From Clostridiales bacterium (GTDB lineage Bacteria > Bacillota > Clostridia > Christensenellales > Borkfalkiaceae), in assembly GCA_015069525.1 (NCBI GenBank), contig SVIK01000023.1:1-17114 (forward strand): a stretch of 17,114 bases of DNA. The letters run 5' to 3'. The position numbers and the translations under genes were made by a program. Shown here piece after piece: positions 1 to 5,939 of this stretch; the stretch's first letter is position 1; each line of letters opens with the position of its first letter. Under the pieces are notes generated by a model, which was given only the letters and a program-made list of their open reading frames with translations, searched no databases and was not told the DNA's origin.

Positions 1-749
1 CTGGCGTGTACGTTGATAATAAAATCATGGTTGCTTCCTTGTTCGTGAAAGTTGACAAGGCAAAGCACGGCGAATATATCAAGAATATGTACATCAACGT
101 TGCAAAGGAAATGAGCAAAGAGCTCGGCAAAGAAATTCCTTTGGAAGTTGCAAACGACGGCGACGTGACGGCGCTTGCTGGGGCGATTGATTTGGAAGAC
201 AACGGTATCCTCGGTATCGCTATGGGTACGAGCGAAGCGGTTGGTTATATCAATACGCAAGGCGGTGTAAACGGCTGGCTTTCCGAACTTGCTTTTGCTC
301 CCGTAGACTTTAACGAAGGCGCAATGGTAGACGAATGGAGTGGTGACGTTGGCGTTGGTTGCAAATACTTCTCGCAAGACGCTGTTATCAAGCTTGCAGA
401 AGCGGGCGGACATAAGTTTGCAGACGGCTTGACGCCTGCGCAAAAATTGAAGGAAATCCAAGCGCTTATGGATAAAGACGATGCGCTTGCAGCACAAATC
501 TTCGAGGATATCGGTACGTATTTGGCGCACACGATTCCTTTCTATGCAAGATTCTACGAAATCAAGCACATGCTTCTTCTCGGCCGTGTTATGGGCGGTA
601 AAGGCGGGGATATCATCCTTGCTACTTGCAAGAAGGTGCTTGCGGAAGAATATCCCGAATACGCACATATCGATATCGGATTGCCCGATGAAAAGAACCG
701 TCGCGTAGGACAAAGTATTGCGGCTGCTTCGTTGCCTGCAAATCTTTAA
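1..749 (+). CDS. ROK-family sugar kinase-like protein, 5' truncated by the window edge
   Basis: The reading frame is already open at base 3, so this is the C-terminal part (about 249 residues) of a longer gene; the GTG at 6 is probably internal. The VANDGDVTALAGA stretch matches the ROK/ASKHA phosphosugar-binding region, and GTSEAVGYIN followed by GGVNGW resembles the glycine-rich segment after it. The LLLGRVMGGKGGD stretch and the C-terminal RVGQSIAAASLP resemble the second ROK subdomain. The Cys-rich zinc motif of classic NagC/glucokinase ROK proteins is not visible, so this is a divergent, non-zinc branch. ROK proteins phosphorylate hexoses or N-acetylhexosamines in the cytoplasm, or act as repressors; no DNA-binding domain can be judged because the N-terminus is missing. 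The gene meets nagA directly, which suggests an amino-sugar substrate, but this is inference. Family assignment is fairly sure, substrate is not. Confidence 0.75.
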   Translation, partial: GVYVDNKIMVASLFVKVDKAKHGEYIKNMYINVAKEMSKELGKEIPLEVANDGDVTALAGAIDLEDNGILGIAMGTSEAVGYINTQGGVNGWLSELAFAPVDFNEGAMVDEWSGDVGVGCKYFSQDAVIKLAEAGGHKFADGLTPAQKLKEIQALMDKDDALAAQIFEDIGTYLAHTIPFYARFYEIKHMLLLGRVMGGKGGDIILATCKKVLAEEYPEYAHIDIGLPDEKNRRVGQSIAAASLPANL

Positions 750-750
750 T

Positions 751-754
751 GAGG
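751..754 (+). promoter_or_regulatory. Ribosome binding site deciding the nagA start
   Basis: GAGG lies 9 nt before the ATG at 764. The earlier in-frame ATG at 749 overlaps the stop codon of the upstream gene and has no Shine-Dalgarno sequence before it, so 764 is the better start. Confidence 0.65.
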
Positions 755-763
755 AAAATAACC

Positions 764-1906
764 ATGAAAGTATTCAAAAACGCCACGGTTTACGTGGAGG
801 GTAAAGGATTAAAAAAATGCACGGTAGCCTTTGACGAAATTATCCGTAGTATTGGTAAGAAAGGCAAAGGAGAAGTAATCGAATTGCCCGAAGATGCAAT
901 CGTATTGCCTGGTTTTATCGACCAACACGTTCACGGTGCGGGCGGTGCAGACGGCATGGACGGCACGGTAGAGGATATTAAGATTATTGCGCAAACGCTC
1001 GCGAAAGAAGGCACGACTTCCTTCCTTGTGACGACGATGACGCAAAGCAAAGAAAATATCCTTAAAGCAATGCGTTCCGTTAAGGAATACCGTGAGGCGA
1101 ACCAAAAAGAAGGTGCGCGCGCGGTAGGTATCCATTTGGAAGGTCCGTTTATCAATGAAAAGCATAAGGGTGCGCAACCTCTTGAATACGTTGCAAAGCC
1201 TGACGTTGCTACGTTTGACGAATACAATGAAGCAAGTGGCAACGCCATTAAAATCGTTTCCCTTGCCCCTGAAATCGAGGGCGCGGACGAGCTTATTAAA
1301 CACCTTTGCGAAAAAGGCGTAGTGGCTTCTATCGGCCACACGGGCGCAAAGTTTGCAGACGTGGAAAAAGCGGTGGCTTGCGGTGCGAAAAACGTCACGC
1401 ATACGTACAACGCGCAATCGGCGTTGCATCATAGAGAAATCGGCGTTGTGGGTAGCGCAATGCTCATTAACGATTTGAACTGCGAATTGATTGCCGATAC
1501 GATTCACGTGTCCGTACCTGCGATGAAGTTGTTGATTAAAAATAAATACGCTGATAAAATTTCGCTCATCACCGACGCTATGCGTGCAAAGGGTATTCCC
1601 GACGGCGAGAGCGAGCTTGGCGGACAAAAAGTGTTCGTTAAAAACGGCGAAGCGCGTCTTGCAGACGGCACGTTGGCAGGGAGCGTATTACGCATGAACA
1701 AGGCGATTGAAAACGTCGTTAAGAAAGTGGGTGTGCCTTTTGAACAAGCCGTTGAATACGCTACGATGAACCCTGCAAGATTGCTTGGTATCGATAAGGA
1801 AACGGGTAGCATAAAGGTGGGTAAGCGTGCCGATTTCACGGTATTAAACAGGAATTACGACGTACTTCTTACCATCCGCGACGGCGAAGTTATTTATAAG
1901 GCATAA
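764..1906 (+). CDS. nagA: N-acetylglucosamine-6-phosphate deacetylase
   Basis: This cytoplasmic amidohydrolase removes the acetyl group from GlcNAc-6-phosphate, giving glucosamine-6-phosphate for NagB and glycolysis, or for cell-wall recycling. From the ATG at 764 the protein has 380 residues, the usual NagA length. Metal and active-site landmarks are visible: H55-x-H57 in HVHGAGG, E126 in EGPFINEKHKG, H192 in GHTGA, H213 in HTYNAQSALHH and the catalytic Asp D271 in LITDAM. The C-terminus has the family ending NPARLLGI followed by GSIKVGKRADFTVL. A frame-compatible ATG at 749 would overlap the ROK stop codon, but it lacks a ribosome binding site. The gene is presumably co-transcribed with the ROK gene and ends at the hairpin at 1931-1962. 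Identification is confident; assignment to GlcNAc-6-P rather than another N-acetylhexosamine-phosphate follows the family. Confidence 0.95.
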   Translation: MKVFKNATVYVEGKGLKKCTVAFDEIIRSIGKKGKGEVIELPEDAIVLPGFIDQHVHGAGGADGMDGTVEDIKIIAQTLAKEGTTSFLVTTMTQSKENILKAMRSVKEYREANQKEGARAVGIHLEGPFINEKHKGAQPLEYVAKPDVATFDEYNEASGNAIKIVSLAPEIEGADELIKHLCEKGVVASIGHTGAKFADVEKAVACGAKNVTHTYNAQSALHHREIGVVGSAMLINDLNCELIADTIHVSVPAMKLLIKNKYADKISLITDAMRAKGIPDGESELGGQKVFVKNGEARLADGTLAGSVLRMNKAIENVVKKVGVPFEQAVEYATMNPARLLGIDKETGSIKVGKRADFTVLNRNYDVLLTIRDGEVIYKA

Positions 1907-2612
1907 AACGGAAAATAAAACAAAATAAAAATCCCGACGGATTATCCGTTCGGGATTTTTTTGCGCGTTTTTCTTTGAAACGCTGGATTATCACGGCAAT
2001 TAATAATAGTAGGGCAGGGAATAGGATAAACCAATAAAAAGTTCCCATCACGTACGGCAACGTGCCTGAAAAACCAAACAGCCCCAAAGGGGAACGAAAG
2101 TTCATAAAATAGTAGGGAAAAGGGAGTCCTTTTCCAAAGTCTACGTAAAAATACTCCAATACAAAGGAGATAGAAAAATAGAGTACGGGCGGTATCATGC
2201 AAAGCCATACGTGCTTACGTTTTGGGACAAAGTGATATTCGTCCAAAAAGAAATCGGCAATAGCAAGAAGCGGGGAAAGGGCGTGGGTAAGTACGCTGGA
2301 AAATTTCCACGTGTGAAAGCCGTAATCGGAAGCAAACGGGGAAAGCAAAAAGGTAAAGACAACCCCCGTCATAACGATACAAACGGTGAAAATATATTTG
2401 AGAATATACAGTTTTTCATTGGCGGTGAACAACAAAACTACCGTTATTGCGCCAATCCAAATATTCGATTGGGCGGTAAAATATAAAAGTTGCCTCGACC
2501 AATGAGAAAAACCGTCCCTTTCCGCTGTAAACAGCATAAAAAGAACGCCACCCAACGAGGCAACAATTAGTAAATATTTGCAAATATAAGATAACCGTGC
2601 GCGTATCGTCAT
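1890..2612 (-). CDS. Pr6Pr-like integral membrane protein
   Basis: A 240-residue, strongly hydrophobic protein with about six predicted membrane segments (roughly residues 12-30, 42-62, 70-92, 105-125, 135-155 and 185-212). The FTAQSNIWIGAI stretch after the first segment and the proline/tyrosine-rich later loops resemble the bacterial Pr6Pr (FAR-17a/AIG1-like) membrane family, whose function is not established. The ATG at 2612 lies 28 nt after the HAD phosphatase stop on the same strand, so the two are probably co-transcribed; no good ribosome binding site precedes it. The C-terminal tail, from about residue 218, is encoded by the nagA terminator hairpin, and the TAA stop at 1892-1890 lies 17 bp inside the 3' end of nagA. 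The natural C-terminus is therefore uncertain: the tail may be non-conserved, or the transcript may end before the stop codon. Coding status is likely; family assignment is moderate. Confidence 0.65.
   Translation of the reverse strand: MTIRARLSYICKYLLIVASLGGVLFMLFTAERDGFSHWSRQLLYFTAQSNIWIGAITVVLLFTANEKLYILKYIFTVCIVMTGVVFTFLLSPFASDYGFHTWKFSSVLTHALSPLLAIADFFLDEYHFVPKRKHVWLCMIPPVLYFSISFVLEYFYVDFGKGLPFPYYFMNFRSPLGLFGFSGTLPYVMGTFYWFILFPALLLLIAVIIQRFKEKRAKKSRTDNPSGFLFCFIFRFMPYK
1931..1962 (+). terminator. Intrinsic terminator of nagA, potentially bidirectional
   Basis: The arms ATCCCGACGGA (1931-1941) and TCCGTTCGGGAT (1945-1956) pair over 11 bp with one bulged T and a TTA loop, followed by seven T (1956-1962). 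On the minus strand the same hairpin is followed by a T-rich run, TTTTTATTTTG, so it could also stop transcription of the convergent gene. It lies inside that gene's coding frame. Confidence 0.85.
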
Positions 2613-2640
2613 AGTAGCACTATGCGCAACGTTTTATAAT

Positions 2641-3153
2641 TTATGCGTTTTGATTAAGATAATCGAGGATATCGTCAAAGCGGGAGAGTACGGGGATAGC
2701 GGGATAAAGGGATAAAACGGTTTCTTTTTCCGCCTTTCCGTATCCCGTTTCTACGAGAACGGCCCGTGCGGTTGCGTGTAAAGCGCATTGTATATCGCTC
2801 AATCTATCTCCCACGACAAGGCACTCGCAAGGGGCAACGCCCAATTTTTTAGCGACCGCAAGAAGCAATCCGCTTTTGGGCTTTCGACACTCGCAATTAT
2901 CCGCCGTATCGTGCGGACAGATAGCCCACGCGTTTACGCCGTAGGAAAGGAATTCCTTTTCAAAATCGTAATCGCGTCCCGTGCCACGCGCAATGCTGGC
3001 TTGGTTGGTGATAATCCCGACGAGATAACCACGTTTTTTTAACGTATTAAAAATTTTTTCAATATCGACGAACGGCGTAAAGGTTTGAGGATAACGTTTA
3101 TCGGAAAGCTCCCCAAGCGTACCGTCGCGGTCGAATAAAATGGCGCGTATCAT
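2641..3153 (-). CDS. HAD-superfamily phosphatase, GmhB/HisB-N-like
   Basis: A 170-residue cytoplasmic phosphatase of the D,D-heptose-1,7-bisphosphate/histidinol-phosphate type. Motif I is FDRDGT, with nucleophile D8 and acid D10. Motif II is IITNQ (T49, N50). The zinc loop CPH...CECRKPKSG supplies C79, H81, C87 and C89. The late acidic motif VVGDRLSD has D116 and D120. The start was set at the ATG at 3153 because a complete promoter (-35 at 3189-3184, -10 at 3165-3160) overlaps the longer frame that begins at 3219. Its expected transcription start coincides with this ATG, so the mRNA should be leaderless. No heptose or histidine genes are nearby, so the substrate is open; GmhB-type enzymes acting on other sugar bisphosphates or nucleotides are possible. 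It is followed after 28 nt by the membrane protein gene. Confidence 0.85.
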   Translation of the reverse strand: MIRAILFDRDGTLGELSDKRYPQTFTPFVDIEKIFNTLKKRGYLVGIITNQASIARGTGRDYDFEKEFLSYGVNAWAICPHDTADNCECRKPKSGLLLAVAKKLGVAPCECLVVGDRLSDIQCALHATARAVLVETGYGKAEKETVLSLYPAIPVLSRFDDILDYLNQNA

Positions 3154-3159
3154 ACGCAA

Positions 3160-3189
3160 AGTATAGCATATTTTTTCAAGCCTTGTCAA
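3160..3189 (-). promoter_or_regulatory. Sigma-A promoter of the HAD phosphatase gene, predicted leaderless start
   Basis: Reading the minus strand, TTGACA (3189-3184) is followed by an 18-nt spacer and TATACT (3165-3160), preceded by TGC as an extended -10. Position +1 is expected 7 nt further on, at about 3153, the A of the ATG. No Shine-Dalgarno sequence is possible in such a transcript. Confidence 0.8.
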
Positions 3190-3271
3190 CGGCTTGCACC
3201 CAAGAAAAAAAACGTGCATAAAATAAAGGGGATAAATTTTTTTGATAAGAGCAAAAAGATAGAAAAAACAC

Positions 3272-3300
3272 TTTCAAAAAACGAAAAAATATGCTATAAT
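3272..3300 (+). promoter_or_regulatory. Promoter of the murB operon abutting the ribosome binding site
   Basis: A perfect TATAAT (3295-3300) with an extended -10 TGC, and a weak -35 TTTCAA (3272-3277, 17-nt spacer). The block GAAAAAATATGCTATA (3283-3298) recurs exactly, inverted, in the divergent HAD promoter (3177-3162). The Shine-Dalgarno GAGGTGA begins at 3301, directly after the -10, and the TTG start is at 3312. Confidence 0.75.
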
Positions 3301-3311
3301 GAGGTGAGGTA

Positions 3312-4187
3312 TTGAACGGATTATTTTTCAAAGAAAAATATGCGCGGTATAACGTAGAAATCCCGTTTGAGTTTGCAAGACACGCATCTATCGGTTGTGG
3401 CGGTCGGGCGTGCGTGGGGATTTATCCAAGGACGATAGAGGAACTGCTCACGCTTGTACAAAGTTTGGAAAAAGACGCGCTTCCCTATTGCGTAGTGGGC
3501 AATATGACGAACGTATTGCCGTGCGAGGGAGAAATCGAAAAAGTAATCGTCAATACAAGCAAAATGCTTTGGGAAGAGCAATCGGGCATACTTCCCGTCG
3601 GCGTTTCGTCGGTAAAGCTGTTGCGTTATTGCGAGGAAAAAGAGCTGGGCGGAGCGGAGTTTTTAGAAGGAATTCCCTGTACGCTGGGTGGAGCGCTGTA
3701 TATGAACGCAGGCGTTAGCGGAAAATACGTGGCGGAACTCGTTGATACGGTGTTTGTCTACCGCGAGGGAAAGACGCACGAACTTGTCCAAAAAGATTGT
3801 GGATACGCTTATAAACAAAGCGTATTTATGGACGGAAAAACGCTGATTTTAGGGGCAAAGCTTGCTTTGGTGAAATCAAGCGTGGAAAGGATAAAAGAAG
3901 AACGGCAACGTTATCGAAAGCGTCGTGCGCATTTGCCTAAGGGAAAAAGCATGGGTTGCGTATTCAAAAATCCCACTTTGCAATCAGCAGGGAGCTTGAT
4001 TGACGGGGCGGGGTTGAAAGGCTTGCGCGTGGGTGGTGCGAAAGTATCGGAAACGCACGCTAATTTTATACTCAACGATAACGGAGCTACGTCGCAGGAT
4101 ATCCGTACGCTTATTGAAACGATAAAACGCGCGGTTTTTGCAAAATATAAAATACGATTGGAAGAAGAAATACGTTATTTGACGTAA
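3312..4187 (+). CDS. murB: UDP-N-acetylenolpyruvoylglucosamine reductase (divergent MurB)
   Basis: This FAD enzyme reduces UDP-GlcNAc-enolpyruvate to UDP-MurNAc with NADPH in the cytoplasm, an early step of peptidoglycan synthesis. The 291-residue length fits type II MurB. FAD-binding features are EGIPCTLGGALYMNAG (residues 119-134) and the region around VVGNMTN (61-67), which is a weakened version of the usual GxGSN loop. The C-terminal substrate domain has AGLKGLRVGGAKVSETHANF (233-252) and the proton-relay Glu E286 near the end. Two usual active-site residues differ: K168 stands where most MurB have Arg in the YRxS motif, and C216 replaces the catalytic Ser in the GSxFKNP motif. The start is TTG at 3312: an in-frame TGA at 3300-3302 excludes anything longer, and GAGGTGA at 3301-3307 is the ribosome binding site. 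It is the first gene of an operon with the PHP, whiA and dnaE genes. Confidence 0.9.
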   Translation: MNGLFFKEKYARYNVEIPFEFARHASIGCGGRACVGIYPRTIEELLTLVQSLEKDALPYCVVGNMTNVLPCEGEIEKVIVNTSKMLWEEQSGILPVGVSSVKLLRYCEEKELGGAEFLEGIPCTLGGALYMNAGVSGKYVAELVDTVFVYREGKTHELVQKDCGYAYKQSVFMDGKTLILGAKLALVKSSVERIKEERQRYRKRRAHLPKGKSMGCVFKNPTLQSAGSLIDGAGLKGLRVGGAKVSETHANFILNDNGATSQDIRTLIETIKRAVFAKYKIRLEEEIRYLT

Positions 4188-4200
4188 ACGAGGGGGAAAG

Positions 4201-4977
4201 ATGCTTTTAACGGGAGATTATCATACGCATACGCCCTATTCCCACGGAAAGAACACCGTTGCGGAGAACGTGGAGCAAGCGCAAAAGCTCGGTTTGCAGG
4301 AGATTGCTATTACCGACCACGGCTTTGCGCATAAAGCGTTCGGCGTGAAACGAAAGGAGCTTTCCGCTTGCCGAAAGGAATGTGAGGAGGCGGAAAGAAC
4401 GTACGGAGTAAAAGTGCTTTTGGGGTTGGAAGCGAATATCCGTGGGTATTCTGGCATAACAGATATGACGGAGGCGGATTACGAGCATTTCGACCTGTTC
4501 AATTGCGGGTTTCACGTGTTTATTTCCTGTAAGCCTTTTTCGCATCGCTACGGTTATTTTTGGGCGAACTTGCTGTCGAGAAAAATATTGCACGGCGCTT
4601 CGCAAAAGCTGATACAAAGAAATACGAAGGCGTATATCGAAGCGATAAAACATAACCCGATAGACACGCTTACCCATCTTTCTTACGTTTGTCCGGCGAA
4701 CGTGTTGGAAGTGGCGAAATGCGCCTCCGATTACGGCACGTATATCGAGCTGAATTCTAAAAAAGAGCATCTATCGGACGAGCAACTTATGCAAATCGTA
4801 GATAAGACGTCCGCGCGGTTTATTATCAATTCGGACGCGCACTCCAAAGATAGGGTGGGGGATACGAAAATCGTGGAAGAACAGCTTTCCCGTCTCCACT
4901 TCCCGTTGGAGAGAATAGACAATATCGACGGGCGTTTCCCGTCCTTCCGCTTTGCGGAATATAAAAAACACATGTAA
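4201..4977 (+). CDS. PHP-domain metal-dependent phosphatase (YcdX-like)
   Basis: A 258-residue cytoplasmic PHP hydrolase. The full trinuclear metal set of YcdX-type enzymes can be traced: H8, H10 and H15 in YHTHTPYSHG, H40 in ITDHG, E77 in GLEANI, H105, H159 in LTHLSY, and D212 and H214 in INSDAHS. The family hydrolyses phosphate monoesters; the physiological substrate is unknown. The gene starts 13 nt after murB with GAGGGGG at 4190-4196 as ribosome binding site and is followed 11 nt later by whiA. In many Clostridia a PHP gene occupies this position between murB and the rapZ-yvcK-whiA genes (established synteny as I recall it), so it is a stable member of the cluster. Enzyme class is confident, role is not. 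Confidence 0.85.
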   Translation: MLLTGDYHTHTPYSHGKNTVAENVEQAQKLGLQEIAITDHGFAHKAFGVKRKELSACRKECEEAERTYGVKVLLGLEANIRGYSGITDMTEADYEHFDLFNCGFHVFISCKPFSHRYGYFWANLLSRKILHGASQKLIQRNTKAYIEAIKHNPIDTLTHLSYVCPANVLEVAKCASDYGTYIELNSKKEHLSDEQLMQIVDKTSARFIINSDAHSKDRVGDTKIVEEQLSRLHFPLERIDNIDGRFPSFRFAEYKKHM

Positions 4978-4988
4978 ATAGAGGACAA

Positions 4989-5927
4989 ATGAGTTTCACT
5001 ACCGATTTAAAAAAAGAAATAATCAGCCGTTTTGCGGGCGAGGAACGTACGGAGGGCGAGAAGAAATCCGCTTTCTCCGCGTTCGTGCGTACGAGCGGTG
5101 CTTTGGGTATGCAAGAAAACGTCCCTACTTTTTTTCTGGTGAGTGAAACGGAGTACGTTGCCGAATTTTTCATGCATCTTTTTGCGGAGTGTTTCAACGC
5201 AGAGCTTTCCGTCACGCACGCCACTATGGATAGGATGAGCGGTCGGGACAAGCTTGTATTGCTTTGTCCTGCCAATATGGGGGAAACGGTGCTTTCGCAG
5301 TTGCGCTTATTAAAGCGTGGTGGGGAAGATTTTCGTGAGGGGATATGCAAACTGCTCGTCAAAGGCGAGGATAGAAAAATTGCTTATATCAAGGGCGCGT
5401 ATTTAGGGGGTGGCAGTTGTACGCTCCCTACCGACGGCGGTACGGGCTACCATTTGGAAATCGTGTTCAACGAGAAAAAGACGGCGCAAGATTTTTGCTT
5501 GATTTTAGATGAATTCGATTTGTTCGCTAAATGGATAGAAAGAAAAGATACCTACGTCGTGTATATGAAGAGCAAAGAAGCCATCTCTGATTTTTTAGCG
5601 ACGATAGGCGCGCACAATTCCCTTAAAAAATTGGTCGCCGTTTCTGAAAAAAGGGAGGAGGCAAACAACGATAATAGGACGAGAAACTGCATGGCGGGCA
5701 ACGCGGATAAATCGGCGATTGCGTCGGTGAAACAGGTCGTCGCTATTCGAAAAATAGAGGAAAAAACAAAGTATAAAGATTTAAACGAAGAACTGGTTGC
5801 CTTGGCAAAACTGCGTTTGCAATATCCCGAAAAGACGTTGCAAGAGCTCGCGGATATGCTTGGGGTAAGTAAGAGCTGTCTTAATCACCGCATGCGTCGG
5901 TTGATAGAGATTGCGGAAGAGATATAA
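4989..5927 (+). CDS. whiA: Sporulation/cell-division regulator WhiA
   Basis: WhiA is a DNA-binding protein with a degenerate LAGLIDADG homing-endonuclease fold and a C-terminal helix-turn-helix. It controls sporulation septation in Streptomyces and affects cell division and chromosome segregation in Bacillus. This 312-residue copy has the N-terminal MSFTTDLKKEI start, the endonuclease-like core with YIKGAYLGGGS (residues about 131-141), and the C-terminal HTH around TLQELADMLGVSKSCLNHRM (about 283-302). Length and domain order match the family. The ribosome binding site GAGG at 4981 is 4 nt from the ATG, a rather short spacing. It overlaps no neighbour and leads directly into dnaE, with a 12-nt gap. 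RapZ and YvcK, usually just upstream, are missing here. Confidence 0.93.
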   Translation: MSFTTDLKKEIISRFAGEERTEGEKKSAFSAFVRTSGALGMQENVPTFFLVSETEYVAEFFMHLFAECFNAELSVTHATMDRMSGRDKLVLLCPANMGETVLSQLRLLKRGGEDFREGICKLLVKGEDRKIAYIKGAYLGGGSCTLPTDGGTGYHLEIVFNEKKTAQDFCLILDEFDLFAKWIERKDTYVVYMKSKEAISDFLATIGAHNSLKKLVAVSEKREEANNDNRTRNCMAGNADKSAIASVKQVVAIRKIEEKTKYKDLNEELVALAKLRLQYPEKTLQELADMLGVSKSCLNHRMRRLIEIAEEI

Positions 5928-5939
5928 AGGAGGACGGAA

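Noticed and set aside
809..1627. 272-residue minus-strand open frame opposite nagA
   Set aside because: NagA catalytic residues are all present on the + strand; the antisense product shows no domain.
3154..3219. 22-residue N-terminal extension of the HAD phosphatase
   Set aside because: It contains the -35 and -10 boxes of the gene's own promoter and adds nothing resembling the family.
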